NCBI RefSeq assembly: GCF_013410065.1
Contig: NZ_JACCCW010000002.1
Span: forward strand, 1,612,001 to 1,676,000
Source: Granulicella arctica
GTDB lineage: Bacteria > Acidobacteriota > Terriglobia > Terriglobales > Acidobacteriaceae
Direction: 5' to 3'
Length of the DNA: 64,000 bases
A model generated the notes under the pieces. It was given only the letters and a program-made list of their open reading frames with translations. It was not told the origin of the DNA and made no database searches. Of this stretch, positions 55,037-64,000 are shown piece after piece (position 1 is the stretch's first letter; every line of letters starts with the position of its first letter). The translations under genes were made by a program, and so were the position numbers.

Positions 55037-55352
55037 CCGCCTCTCCCACCCTCCCTACCAAAACCCTGTCAAGCCCCATAACCCATAACTTCATCAAAAC
55101 AAAGACGATAGACTTGGCATACAAGTTTCTCCAACTCGATATACTGAAAGAGACAGTTAAATAAATAAGGCGCACAGCCCTTAGAAAGAAAGCTTGCCGC
55201 TCATAAGTCACCTGAAATCTTATATTTACCAATAACCCCTTTCAATGCAAATACTTGCAAGGGGTCAAATTGCGTAAACCACTCATTCTAAACACCTTAG
55301 AAAGACACCCCCCCGGGGGGGGGAGGGGCACCCCATGCTCTTCAGCAAAAAG
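55037..55352. other. Intergenic region upstream of the glycosyltransferase gene
   Basis: This 316-base spacer has no supported gene. It is AT-rich in its left two-thirds, where the promoter of the minus-strand glycosyltransferase gene must lie. It contains a short inverted repeat (TGCAA-ATAC-TTGCA, 55246-55259) and a run of seven C followed by nine G and then AGGGG (55308-55328). Confidence 0.6.
55308..55328. repeat. C-run/G-run palindromic homopolymer
   Basis: Seven C are followed directly by nine G, then A and four G. It may fold as a hairpin or, on the G-rich strand, as a quadruplex, and it is prone to slippage and to sequencing error. It lies about 25 bases beyond the galT stop. Confidence 0.7.
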
Positions 55353-56390
55353 CTATACCCGATCCCCCGCCCGCCGCAGCGTCTCCGCCGCACTCTCCGG
55401 AGTAATATCCCGCTGGGGCGACCCCAGCAGCTCATACCCGACCATAAACTTCCGGATACTCGCCGACCGCAGCAGCGGCGGATAAAAATGCGCATGGAAC
55501 TGCCACTCCGCATGTCCCTCCCCATCAAACGGAGCCGGATGCAGCCCCATCGAATACGGAAACGGCGTATCGAAGACGCGGTCATACGTCGAGGTCACCA
55601 CCTGTAGGATCGACGCAAAATCATTCCGCTCCGCGTCGTTCAAACCCTCCAGATTCGCAACATGCCGCTTGGGCAGCAGCATTACCTCAAACGGCCAAAC
55701 CGCCCAGAACGGAACCACCGCAAGAAAGCTATCGTTCTGCGCGACAACCCGCTCACCGAGAGCCAGCTCCATCTCCGCATACGCGACCAGCAGATTCGCC
55801 CCATGCTCCTTCAGATAAGCCTTCTGCCCAGCAAGCTCCGCCACAATCTCGTTCGGAATCGACCGGCTCGCCCAGATCTGGCCATGCGGATGCGGATTGC
55901 TCGCCCCCATCATCGCCCCGCGATTCTCAAACACCTGCACATACTGGATATCGTCCCGCGAGCCCAGCTCCTCATACTGCGAAGCCCAAACATCCACCAC
56001 CGCACGAATCTCCGGCACCGACATCTTTGCCAAAGTCAGATCGTGCCGCGGCGAAAAGCAGATCACGCGGCAAACTCCGCTCTCCCCCTTCGCAACCAGC
56101 AGTCCTTTCCCGGCCTCATCGCTCTCAAACTGAGGAGCATCCGGTTTCAGCGCAGCATAGTCGTTCTCGAAGACATACGTGCTCGTGTACACATCCGTCC
56201 GCGCACCGCCCGCTCGCACATTTCCCGGGCAAAGATAGCACTCCGGATCGTACGTCAGCCCAGCCGCAACCGTCTTCGTCTCCGTCTGTCCCTGCCATGG
56301 ACGCTGCGTCCGATTCGGCGAAACCAGCACCCATTCCTGCTTCAGCGGGTTATAGCGGCGATGTGGATTCTGCTGCGCCAGTGGATTCAT
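55353..56390 (-). CDS. galT: Galactose-1-phosphate uridylyltransferase
   Basis: A 345-residue Leloir-pathway enzyme exchanging UMP between UDP-glucose and galactose 1-phosphate. The HIT-type active site is SNPHPHGQIWAS with the nucleophilic His near residue 165; zinc ligands include the CYLCPGN pair near 52-55. The C-terminal HAEWQFHAHFYPPLLRS is also standard. The ATG at 56390 overlaps the galK stop by four bases, so galK-galT are coupled. galE is not in the window. Confidence 0.95.
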   Translation of the reverse strand: MNPLAQQNPHRRYNPLKQEWVLVSPNRTQRPWQGQTETKTVAAGLTYDPECYLCPGNVRAGGARTDVYTSTYVFENDYAALKPDAPQFESDEAGKGLLVAKGESGVCRVICFSPRHDLTLAKMSVPEIRAVVDVWASQYEELGSRDDIQYVQVFENRGAMMGASNPHPHGQIWASRSIPNEIVAELAGQKAYLKEHGANLLVAYAEMELALGERVVAQNDSFLAVVPFWAVWPFEVMLLPKRHVANLEGLNDAERNDFASILQVVTSTYDRVFDTPFPYSMGLHPAPFDGEGHAEWQFHAHFYPPLLRSASIRKFMVGYELLGSPQRDITPESAAETLRRAGDRV

Positions 56391-57556
56391 TGCGCACCTC
56401 TATGCGTCAGCATCGCCAGAGCACCATCGGAAGCCTCGCACACAAAGCAGTCCGCGACAATTCCCGTTGCAGCCTCATACTCGCGCCGCAACGTCTCGAC
56501 AAACCGCTCCGCATCCGCCGCTCGCACCACATTCACCGTACAACCACCAAAACCGCCACCCGTAATACGCGCGCCAAAACACTCCGGCTGCCGCGATGCA
56601 ATCTCAACTAGCGTATCGATCTCCGCGCAACTCGCCTGAAAGTCATCCCTGAAACTCACATGAGCCTTCTCCATCAGCACCCCAAAGTGCTTCATGTCTC
56701 CCTCAAGCAGAGCCTCACGCGCCTCCAACACACGCGCATTCTCAGTAACGATGTGCCTACAGCGCAGAAAGCTCGCCTCGCTCATCTTGTCCCTGCACGC
56801 ATCGAGGTCAGCAACCGTAGCGTCCCGCAGCATTGCCACGCCCGGACGCTCTTGCACCACCACAGCCTGACCCGACTCGACCTCATCGCGCCGGTCTCCA
56901 TACTCGCCATCCGCATGCGCATGCTTCACCATCGAGTTGCAGATCACCACCTTCACCGCCGACGGCAACGGCAGTAGTTCATAGTCGAGCGAGCGGCAAT
57001 CCAGCAGCATCGCCCGTTCGACGACGCCTCCCGCGACCACGAACTGGTCCATAATCCCGCTCTTCGCGCCGACATACTCGTTCTCCGCTCGGCGGCACAA
57101 CGTGGCAATCTCCGCCAGAGGCAGCGTCGCACCCGCATGCTTCAGCAGCGCCATCGCCGTAGCCACCTCCACGGACGCGGACGAGCTCAACCCCGCTCCC
57201 AGAGGCACATCGCCTCCCAGCGTCATGTTGAATCCACTCACCACTACACCAGCCTGTCCGAGGCACCACAGCACGCCAGCCGGATAGTCGCTCCAGTGTC
57301 CACTCGGAGACACCCCCTGCGAGGCGATCTCGAAGGCAATCTCTTCGTCGAAGTTCATCGAATAGAAGACCGCACGCCCATCTTGCCTTGGACTGACGGC
57401 CGCAACCGTCTGAAAGCCGATCGCCATCGGCATCACCAACCCGCCTGTGTAATCTGTATGCTCCCCGATCAAATTCACACGCGCGGGCGCAGCATATACC
57501 TGGCCATCCTGCCCAAAATGCTCCCGATGTGCATGGAGCACATGCTTCTCAATCAC
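56387..57556 (-). CDS. galK: Galactokinase
   Basis: A 389-residue GHMP kinase phosphorylating galactose at C1. It shows the galactokinase signature ARVNLIGEHTDYTGGLVMPMA (about 23-43; GEHTDY binds galactose), the ATP loop PLGAGLSSSASVEVATAMAL near 120 and the C-terminal ITGGGFGGCTVNVV. It begins at GTG 57556 with a GGGGAAGC ribosome-binding sequence. First gene of the galK-galT operon. It may use galactose released by the secreted GH42 enzyme. Confidence 0.96.
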   Translation of the reverse strand: MIEKHVLHAHREHFGQDGQVYAAPARVNLIGEHTDYTGGLVMPMAIGFQTVAAVSPRQDGRAVFYSMNFDEEIAFEIASQGVSPSGHWSDYPAGVLWCLGQAGVVVSGFNMTLGGDVPLGAGLSSSASVEVATAMALLKHAGATLPLAEIATLCRRAENEYVGAKSGIMDQFVVAGGVVERAMLLDCRSLDYELLPLPSAVKVVICNSMVKHAHADGEYGDRRDEVESGQAVVVQERPGVAMLRDATVADLDACRDKMSEASFLRCRHIVTENARVLEAREALLEGDMKHFGVLMEKAHVSFRDDFQASCAEIDTLVEIASRQPECFGARITGGGFGGCTVNVVRAADAERFVETLRREYEAATGIVADCFVCEASDGALAMLTHRGAQ

Positions 57557-57596
57557 GATGCTTCCCCCTCACTGGATGTCCCAGTCACAATACCGC

Positions 57597-57667
57597 AAAA
57601 TACCAATGTATACGAATACACGCGGCATCGAGGGCGGTTTTCGACCTCAATGCCGCGTTGGTATTTT
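57597..57667 (-). terminator. Two-stage terminator after the RND operon
   Basis: An inner stem pairs 57621-57633 with 57645-57657 (13 positions, one G-U in RNA) and an outer perfect stem pairs 57597-57606 (AAAATACCAA) with 57658-57667. On the minus strand the outer stem ends in a T-run. It lies 33 bases after the stop of the efflux pump gene and upstream of galK, separating the two operons. Confidence 0.8.
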
Positions 57668-57699
57668 TGGTAAAGCTCCGAAACGGGCAGATTCTGACC

Positions 57700-60600
57700 T
57701 TACGCTTCGAACTCCGTCTCGAGCTTCGGAAGGATGTCATCCGGTCCCGCAAGCCAGACATACAGCGTCGGCAACAGGAAGAGACTGATAATCAGATCCG
57801 AGATCAGTCCGCCGACAATAACCACGGCAAACGGCCTTTGCGAGTCCGACCCAATCCCATGCGAAGTTGCTGCCGGCAGAAGACCCAGCGTTGCAACCAG
57901 CATCGTCATCATGATCGGTCGCAGTCGTAACACCGCCCCCTCAACCGCGGACTCTTCGATTGAGTGCCCTCGGACGCGCATCTGGTTGATGTACTCCAGC
58001 ATAATGACGCCGGTCTGCACCGAAACGCCAAACAGCGCCAGAAAGCCAACTCCTGAAGAGACGCTGAAGTTTGTCCCCGTAACAAAGAGCGCCAGCGTTC
58101 CGCCAATAGGAGCGATCGCCACATTGGCCATAATCAACATCGCCCACTTGAACGAACCGAACATCATGTAAAGGATAAAGAAGATCAACAGTACCGTGAT
58201 CGGAACAACGATGGCCAACCGCTTCGCCGACCTCTTCTGGCTCGCATATTCTCCAGCCCAGTCAAGCTTATATCCGGGAGGCAGCTTGACCTGAGATGTC
58301 ACCTTGCTGATCGCTTCTTCTACAGCGCCACCGAGATCTCGTCCGCGAACACTGTACTTGATCGCCACGTAGCGCGAGTTCCCTTCCCGATAGATCTCCG
58401 ATGCTCCATCGACGACCGTAGGTTTCGTCAACTGAGCCAGAGAGACTCGTTCTCCGGATGGAGCGACGAGACGCACATTCTCAATCGCTTCCGGTGTATC
58501 GCGATAATCCTTCCCATATCGGGGCACCACATCGTACCGAGCTTCGCCCTGGAGCACTTGAGTCACAGCATTACCACCAACAGCGGTCTCTACAGCATCC
58601 TGCACATCCGCCACGTTAATCCCATAGCGCGCAGCAGCAGCCCTATCCACAATGAAGTTCAGGTTGGGCTGGCCAATAACCCGAAACAGGCCAAGGTCTT
58701 GGACTCCTGCGATGTGACTCATCACATCGACAATCTGATCGCCCTTCTGCTCAAGCAACTTCAGGTCATCGCCGTAGACCTTCACGGCCAATTCGCCCTT
58801 GACGCCGCTGACCGCCTCTTCCATATTGTCGGAGATCGGTTGCGAGAAGTTCCAGATCACTCCAGGCATCTTCTCGAGCTCCCGATCCATCGCCGCGATC
58901 AGCTCGTCCTTGTTTTGGCCAAAGATCGGTCGCCAATCCTTCTTTTGCTTGAGATCGACGTAATACTCCGTATCGAAAAAGCCGGTAGTGTCCACTCCAT
59001 CGTCAGGACGGCCAACCTGGCTTACGACGTCCTTGACCTCGGGAAACGATGCAAGAAGGGGGCGCGCCTCGTTCATCACACGTACACCTTCGCTGGGACC
59101 GGTGCTGGGCGCAAGAGTTCCACGGACCCAGATTGCTCCTTCATCCAGGTGAGGCAGGAACTCCGATCCAATGGCTCCGCCCTCAGTAAGAAAGATTGCA
59201 AGCAACAATCCCGCGCACGTCGCACCAATCACAATCCAGCGCGATTCTACCGCCCAGAGTGCCGCCGAGCGATAATGCTTCGTCAGAAAATTCATGACAG
59301 GGTTGTGCCATTCCTTCGCGCCGTTTTTGAAGAGGAAGCTCGAAAGAACCGGTGCCAGGAACATGGAAAAAATCAGCGCTCCGAGAAGCGCGAAAGCAAC
59401 TGTCCACGCCATCGGGCGGAAGAGACGACCTTCCACCTGCTGCAAAGTAAAGATAGGGAGGTAGGCGGTAACGATGATGCCGATCGCGTAGAAGACCGGC
59501 CGCTGTACCTCGTGCGCAGCCTCCTGCACAACCTCAAGCGTCGTTTTGCTCTTCTCCTGTGGGCGATTCATGTGGCGAACGATGTTCTCCACCATCACGA
59601 CAGCACCATCGACCACCATGCCGAAATCAAGCGCTCCCAACGAAAGCAGGTTTGCTGGAATATGGCGAAGATCGAGACAGATCGAAGCAAAGAGCAAAGA
59701 GAATGGGATCGTCAATGCAACGATGATCGCCCCACGCACATTGCCGAGGAACAGGAAGAGGATGATCATCACAAGGATGATTCCCTCCGTCAGATTGTGC
59801 AGTACCGTATGGGTCGTCAGATGGACGAGATCGTCACGGTCGAGGAATGGGACAACCTTGACTCCGGGCGGAAGCAGGCCAGGTTTCGCAGCCACAGCAG
59901 GCTTTCCATTGGCCGCAGGTTGCGCATCAACTCCATTCAACTCTTCGACCTTGGCATGAATCCCATCAAGCACTTCGTCGGAGTTCGCGCCTTTCTGCAA
60001 CAGAACGATACCTTCCACTACGTCCGAATCGTCCATAACGACGCCATCATTACTACGGATGGCCTTGCCGATCTGGCCCAAACGAATCTTCGAGCCCTGC
60101 ACAACGGTAGCGATATCCTTCACCCGCAGCGCCGTACCGTTCTGCGTCTTGATAAGCGTGTTCCCGATATCGGCAACATTGGTGAAGAGGCCCACGGCGC
60201 GAACGTTGATCTGCTGCTGCCCCTCTTCGATGAAGCTCCCACCGGCGTTCACATTGTTTGCTGTCAGCTGTTGCTCGACCTGGCCGATCGTCAATCCATA
60301 AGAGACCAGTTTTTCAGGGTCGATACGGACCTGATACTCCCGTGTAATACCTCCAAAGCTCGATACATCCACAACACCCGTGACGGACTTGAACTGCTTC
60401 TCCAGGGTCCAGTCCTCAAGGGATTTGAGAGCCATGTTGTCGTAGTTCGGATTCGTGCTAGTCAGGGTATACCAGTAGATTTGCCCAACAGGACTCCAGT
60501 CCGTTCCAATTTGCGGTTGCAGCCCGGCAGGCAGAGTCACTCCGGCGATACGTTCAAGAACCTTCTCGCGGTTCCAGTCGTTCGTCGACTCATCGTCGAA

Positions 60601-60885
60601 GATCAGCATGACGCTGGAGAGCCCCGCGAGCGAGGTCGAACGCAGATGCGTCAGATGAGGGATGCCGTTCATCTGGATCTCGATCGGAACCGTGACCTGC
60701 TGCTCTACCTCTTCCGCGGCCCGTCCAGGCCACTGCGTGATGATCTGCACATAATTGTTCGCAACATCCGGATAGGCTTCGACCGGCAGGTTGCGGAACG
60801 AAATAATGCCCCATCCAAACAGCAGCACCGCCATCGCGAGGATAAGAAACCGGTTCTTCAGCGCGAAATTGACCAGAGAGCTCAT
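57700..60885 (-). CDS. Heavy-metal efflux RND pump (CzcA/CusA family)
   Basis: A 1061-residue inner-membrane proton-driven pump with the RND layout: one helix at residues 14-32, a large periplasmic part, six helices around 340-540, a second periplasmic part and six final helices. The proton-relay helix reads ALDFGMVVDGAVVMVEN, a pattern seen in CzcA-like divalent-cation pumps (Co, Zn, Cd, Ni) more than in copper/silver pumps. The exact metal remains open. Its ATG shares a base with the adaptor stop (TAATG). Third gene of the operon. Confidence 0.92.
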   Translation of the reverse strand: MSSLVNFALKNRFLILAMAVLLFGWGIISFRNLPVEAYPDVANNYVQIITQWPGRAAEEVEQQVTVPIEIQMNGIPHLTHLRSTSLAGLSSVMLIFDDESTNDWNREKVLERIAGVTLPAGLQPQIGTDWSPVGQIYWYTLTSTNPNYDNMALKSLEDWTLEKQFKSVTGVVDVSSFGGITREYQVRIDPEKLVSYGLTIGQVEQQLTANNVNAGGSFIEEGQQQINVRAVGLFTNVADIGNTLIKTQNGTALRVKDIATVVQGSKIRLGQIGKAIRSNDGVVMDDSDVVEGIVLLQKGANSDEVLDGIHAKVEELNGVDAQPAANGKPAVAAKPGLLPPGVKVVPFLDRDDLVHLTTHTVLHNLTEGIILVMIILFLFLGNVRGAIIVALTIPFSLLFASICLDLRHIPANLLSLGALDFGMVVDGAVVMVENIVRHMNRPQEKSKTTLEVVQEAAHEVQRPVFYAIGIIVTAYLPIFTLQQVEGRLFRPMAWTVAFALLGALIFSMFLAPVLSSFLFKNGAKEWHNPVMNFLTKHYRSAALWAVESRWIVIGATCAGLLLAIFLTEGGAIGSEFLPHLDEGAIWVRGTLAPSTGPSEGVRVMNEARPLLASFPEVKDVVSQVGRPDDGVDTTGFFDTEYYVDLKQKKDWRPIFGQNKDELIAAMDRELEKMPGVIWNFSQPISDNMEEAVSGVKGELAVKVYGDDLKLLEQKGDQIVDVMSHIAGVQDLGLFRVIGQPNLNFIVDRAAAARYGINVADVQDAVETAVGGNAVTQVLQGEARYDVVPRYGKDYRDTPEAIENVRLVAPSGERVSLAQLTKPTVVDGASEIYREGNSRYVAIKYSVRGRDLGGAVEEAISKVTSQVKLPPGYKLDWAGEYASQKRSAKRLAIVVPITVLLIFFILYMMFGSFKWAMLIMANVAIAPIGGTLALFVTGTNFSVSSGVGFLALFGVSVQTGVIMLEYINQMRVRGHSIEESAVEGAVLRLRPIMMTMLVATLGLLPAATSHGIGSDSQRPFAVVIVGGLISDLIISLFLLPTLYVWLAGPDDILPKLETEFEA

Positions 60886-62018
60886 TACTGAGTCACCGTG
60901 CTCTGGAGTTCAAGTGCGTTGCTCGCAACTTTCTGTCCTGCCAGCAGTCCCGACTGAACGACCTGGAGACCTCCGGAAACCATATCGCCGCCAACGACCT
61001 GCGCACGCATGAAATGACCCAAAGATTCGGCAATATAGACAAAGTCCTGGTCATGCAGATGAACGATCGCGGTCGCAGGCACTACCAGGTGAGGTTCCTG
61101 TTTCTGACCGCTGAAGACCGCCGTCACAAACATACCGATCTTCATAAAGCCAGGGTTTTTCACCTGAACCCGAACCTTCGCTGTGCGGATGGACGGATCG
61201 AGAATCGGATCGATCTCGCTGATGCGTCCTGTAACCGTTTTGTCTGGATAAGCGCTGAAGTGGATGTCCGCGCTCTGTCCCACGGAAAGGTTCGCAAGGT
61301 TGTTCTCATACACATCGCAGACGATCCACACATCGTCGATATTCGCAATCGTGAAGAGGTTCGGCGAGTTGTCGAGTGTCTTCACGCCTGAGGCCTGCGT
61401 AATGTTCTGCTCGATGATGACGCCCGACGCCGGAGCATACACATTGACCGAACCGGAAGGCTTCTTGAGGTCCGTGGCGCCCAACACCTTCAGATGTCCT
61501 TCCGCCGTCTGTACATCGACCACGGCCTTGTCTTCCGTATCCTGTGCGATCTCAAGCGCACTCTGCGAGATCGCACCCTTGGAATAAAGCAGCTTGGCGC
61601 GGTCCAGCTGCACCTTCGCGAGCGCCTCATCCGCTACCGCCTTGCGATAATCCGAATAAGCTTGATCGATATCGTTGCTCTGCACCGTGAAGAGGAGCTG
61701 CCCCTTCCTTACCAGATCGCCGATATGCGCATAGATGGCCACGATGCGGCCCGAGGCAAGCGAGATAACCGGGATCACGTGCGTCACATCCGGCTGGACC
61801 TGTCCCGTCACGCTCATCGAGGAGGATGTCATTTGGGTCTGCACCGTCACCAGAGGAAACTGCTCCGGGTGATCGACCTTGACAGTATTCACGTCCTGAG
61901 ACTGTTGCACAACCGTCGGCGGGGGAGCCTCATCCTTCGGATCGGACTTCTTCTTCTCGCATCCGGCGAGCAGGATCAGGGCCAGATTGGCCGCGATGAG
62001 AGCGCTTTTCTTCTTCAC
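60885..62018 (-). CDS. Efflux periplasmic adaptor subunit (CzcB/CusB-like)
   Basis: A 377-residue membrane-fusion protein linking the RND pump with the outer-membrane channel. It has a lipoprotein leader (ALIAANLALILLAGC, Cys near 19), a biotinyl-lipoyl-like segment (ASGRIVAIYAHIGDLVRKGQLLFTV), an alpha-hairpin (about 120-180) and a beta-barrel part (VWIVCDVYENNLANLSVGQ). No His-rich metal-binding N-terminal extension is present. It starts at GTG 62018, overlapping the TolC-like stop by four bases (GTGA). Confidence 0.92.
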   Translation of the reverse strand: MKKKSALIAANLALILLAGCEKKKSDPKDEAPPPTVVQQSQDVNTVKVDHPEQFPLVTVQTQMTSSSMSVTGQVQPDVTHVIPVISLASGRIVAIYAHIGDLVRKGQLLFTVQSNDIDQAYSDYRKAVADEALAKVQLDRAKLLYSKGAISQSALEIAQDTEDKAVVDVQTAEGHLKVLGATDLKKPSGSVNVYAPASGVIIEQNITQASGVKTLDNSPNLFTIANIDDVWIVCDVYENNLANLSVGQSADIHFSAYPDKTVTGRISEIDPILDPSIRTAKVRVQVKNPGFMKIGMFVTAVFSGQKQEPHLVVPATAIVHLHDQDFVYIAESLGHFMRAQVVGGDMVSGGLQVVQSGLLAGQKVASNALELQSTVTQ

Positions 62019-63379
62019 TGGAGTACCTCTCGGCCGACGGCCTGATTCATCTGAGCAGCGGCTGTTAAGTAGGAGCCGACAAGATTCAAATAGCCGAGCT
62101 GGATGCCGCGATAATCATTCTCGGCTTGCAAAAAGTCCAGCAACGAAGCGCCGCCATGCTGGTACGAAAAGGAGATCGTATCTCGGGCCGAGAGCGCGAG
62201 GTTCAGGTATTTGTTCTTGTACGGACGCAAAAGACGGAGCTGGCTTTCGACCGTAGCATAGGCCGAGTCCACATCGGCGAAGACCTGCGCGCGTGCCGCG
62301 TCAGCCTGCCTTTGCTGTAGATCTATATCGAGCAGCGTGCGCTGCTTTTCGCCCTGGTTGCGATCGAAGATGCGCAGCGGAATGTTCACACTCACACCAA
62401 TGTAGCTATTCAGCGGATTCGGTTGATGCGCAGCATCAACCCCAAAGGTTGGATCAGTCGAACCGTTTACGACAGCAAGCCGATGGTCGATGCGCGCCTT
62501 CTCAATCGTCTGCATCGCAGCCTGCAAATCTGGCCGCACCGAAAGCGCGGTTTGGTGATACGTATCGAGCGGCTGTAGATCATCGCTATACGCGAATGGT
62601 CCGACGACATCAAACTGGTCAACCGGCGTCCGATCATTGATCAGCTGTAGTAGCTGAATCTTCGACGTCCGAAGATTCACATCCGCCGCCTCATAATCTG
62701 ACTCGTACTGCACACGTCCGAGCACCAGCCGATCGTAATCGACCTGTGCAATATCTCCTGCATTGAGGCGATCGCTGCTGACCTGCAAAACATGATCGTA
62801 ATAATCCAGGTTCTCTTTCGTCAGAGCAAGGATCGCCTTCGACTGCAACACCTGCACAAACGCGGAGCGAAGCGCATAGCTGAGCGTACGTACCAGGTCA
62901 GCCTGGCTCGAGGTCGCAATCAGCGTCGCCTGCTTCGCGCTGTCCGTGCGAAGCTCCCTCTTGCGATCTCGCTCATGCAGATAGTTAAAGGTAATGTTCG
63001 GGTATGCATTCGAAACCGGCTCATATGGATTCGAATGGAAGAGAGTCAGCTGGTCGACCTGAGCATTGAAGGTAGGATTGGGCCGCAGATGCGCGGTAAT
63101 CTCCTGCGCACGCGACTCATCAATGCCGATCTCCCCGGCCCGCAGCGTGGGATTGGACTGCTGAAAGCGGTCCTGAATCTGCTGCCAGCTCAAAGGCTGG
63201 GTTAATGTCGTGGTCTGCGCCGTGGTCTGCGAGGCCGTATTCGTCGGAACCTGCTGCGCGAACGAGAGTATGCTCCCCGGCAACGCGAGTAGAGAGCCCA
63301 GAACGCTCATTCGAAAAATCGTACGAAACAAACTACCCCCCGAAACCTGGAGTACAAGATGGTAGAGCCGTGATCTCAT
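62015..63379 (-). CDS. TolC-like outer-membrane efflux channel
   Basis: A 454-residue outer-membrane factor, the exit duct of the tripartite pump. A leader (hydrophobic part around residues 24-42, ending SFAQQ) precedes two repeats of the long helices and strands of the TolC fold (AQEITAHLRPNPTFNAQV; later PTFGVDAAHQPNPLNSYIGVSVNIPLRIFDRNQGE). The ATG at 63379 is used; an internal ATG at 63310 would give a more usual signal peptide length. First gene of the three-gene operon, overlapping the adaptor start. The promoter should lie in 63380-63600. Confidence 0.9.
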   Translation of the reverse strand: MRSRLYHLVLQVSGGSLFRTIFRMSVLGSLLALPGSILSFAQQVPTNTASQTTAQTTTLTQPLSWQQIQDRFQQSNPTLRAGEIGIDESRAQEITAHLRPNPTFNAQVDQLTLFHSNPYEPVSNAYPNITFNYLHERDRKRELRTDSAKQATLIATSSQADLVRTLSYALRSAFVQVLQSKAILALTKENLDYYDHVLQVSSDRLNAGDIAQVDYDRLVLGRVQYESDYEAADVNLRTSKIQLLQLINDRTPVDQFDVVGPFAYSDDLQPLDTYHQTALSVRPDLQAAMQTIEKARIDHRLAVVNGSTDPTFGVDAAHQPNPLNSYIGVSVNIPLRIFDRNQGEKQRTLLDIDLQQRQADAARAQVFADVDSAYATVESQLRLLRPYKNKYLNLALSARDTISFSYQHGGASLLDFLQAENDYRGIQLGYLNLVGSYLTAAAQMNQAVGREVLQ

Positions 63380-63623
63380 CGAGACCCATTCAGAATCGCA
63401 TAGCTTGCGTAAAGTATTTGTAAAGATGGCTGGGGGAGCAATTTAGCATACCCCCTCCCCGTATCTATAGACGCTGGAAGAGAAATTTTGTTTCTCATCA
63501 ATAAATGTTCTTTTCTAATGACCGGGATGGCGCGAGTATACAAGGGGTAGACTGCGCTCATGATACCAAAAGCAGGCACCAAAGGCTGAGCACTCCGTCA
63601 TCGTGCATTGCCATCTATCCTCC

Positions 63624-64000
63624 TCAACTCCTCACCTGCTCCCGCAGCAGGTCGTCGATATCGCCCAGCTTGTCCGTCAGGAGATTGAGCTTGTTCGACA
63701 GCGCCTGGATCTCCGACTCGGCACGTCGGTTGACGTCGTAGTCCAGTTCACTGCGCAGCCGGTCTTTCGTGTCCTGCCGGTTCTGGCTCATCATGATGAC
63801 CGGAGCCTGAATCGCCGCCAGCATCGACAGAAAAAGATTCAATAGAATGAAGGGATACGGGTCCCATGCCTTCCCTCGCAACCACTCATTGATCGCCGTA
63901 TACACGATGAGAATGGCGCCGAAGGTAATGATGAACGTCCACGAGCCGCCGAAACGCGCCACGCTGTCAGCGATCCGCTCGCCGAAGGTCGATTCTTCGT
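63624..64000 (-). CDS. DUF1003 membrane protein, 3' part
   Basis: The C-terminal 125 residues of a DUF1003 protein whose start is beyond the right edge. Visible family features: FGERIADSVARFGGSWTFI, a first membrane helix, WDPYPFILLNLFLSMLAAIQAPVIMMSQNRQ with a second helix, and a charged helical tail (SNKLNLLTDKLGDIDDLLREQ). The apparent GTG at 63962 is internal, since the conserved ERIADSVARFGG upstream of it is in the same open frame. The function of the family is unknown. Confidence 0.85.
   Translation of the reverse strand, partial: EESTFGERIADSVARFGGSWTFIITFGAILIVYTAINEWLRGKAWDPYPFILLNLFLSMLAAIQAPVIMMSQNRQDTKDRLRSELDYDVNRRAESEIQALSNKLNLLTDKLGDIDDLLREQVRS

Noticed and set aside
58558..60891. 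A 777-codon plus-strand frame opposite the RND pump
   Set aside because: Antisense shadow of a well-supported gene; it has no family motifs.
63624..63962. DUF1003 gene as a complete short gene with a GTG start at 63962
   Set aside because: Conserved residues continue upstream in the same frame to the window edge, so the gene is cut by the window and does not start there.

Overview
The window is ordinary chromosome from a high-GC Gram-negative soil bacterium, most likely an acidobacterium of class Terriglobia (the Granulicella, Edaphobacter and Terriglobus group). This placement is an inference from gene content. The supporting features are a PadR regulator coupled to a MacB-like orphan permease of the acidobacterial duplicated type, futalosine-pathway MqnE, many secreted glycoside hydrolases, a fused rhamnulose-phosphate aldolase/dehydrogenase, and short intergenic repeats of a kind I associate with these genomes. 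No rRNA, tRNA, CRISPR array, insertion sequence or prophage was seen.

Region by region. Positions 1-4134 (minus strand) hold the start of a sugar-binding lipoprotein, an osmoprotectant-type ABC transporter operon ending in a DinB-like gene, and a P-loop kinase. Positions 4269-10849 hold the glycolytic genes gapA, pgk and tpiA on the plus strand, spread out by a lipoprotein, a VapBC-like toxin-antitoxin pair, a flavin-binding protein, a Rid-family protein, an AT-rich membrane protein and a DinB protein. Positions 10915-17035 are about the cell envelope: a tiny His-rich secreted protein, a beta-lactamase-like hydrolase followed by signal peptidase I, murQ, a nitrilase, murA and an acetyltransferase. 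Positions 17101-23722 hold a LacI regulator, the PadR/permease pair and a secreted GH42 beta-galactosidase with a LacI-like operator. Positions 24013-30152 hold a small zinc-ribbon gene, mqnE, a beta-propeller protein, an OmpA-family protein and a lone nuoB. Positions 30317-34869 are the nitrogen-control operon amtB-glnK-glnD. Positions 35066-40359 hold an esterase, gmhA, glgX and a phospholipase C-like protein.

Positions 40373-53476 form the most coherent block, a rhamnose utilisation region. It contains a secreted GH31 glycosidase, rhamnulokinase, a fused aldolase/lactaldehyde dehydrogenase, an unusual regulator joining an IclR-type HTH to a sugar-binding domain, rhamnose isomerase, the lactate oxidation genes lutC-lutB-lutA, and the divergent rhamnose transporter rhaT. 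Read together, rhamnose is imported, isomerised, phosphorylated and cleaved to DHAP and lactaldehyde; lactaldehyde is oxidised to lactate, and LutABC takes lactate to pyruvate. LutA appears to start at a CTG codon behind a strong ribosome-binding site.

Positions 53696-63379 hold a GT39-like membrane glycosyltransferase, the galK-galT operon and a tripartite heavy-metal RND efflux operon. The window ends in the 3' part of a DUF1003 membrane protein gene.

Several start codons differ from the longest open frame. I chose them from ribosome-binding sites, gene overlaps and family N-termini.
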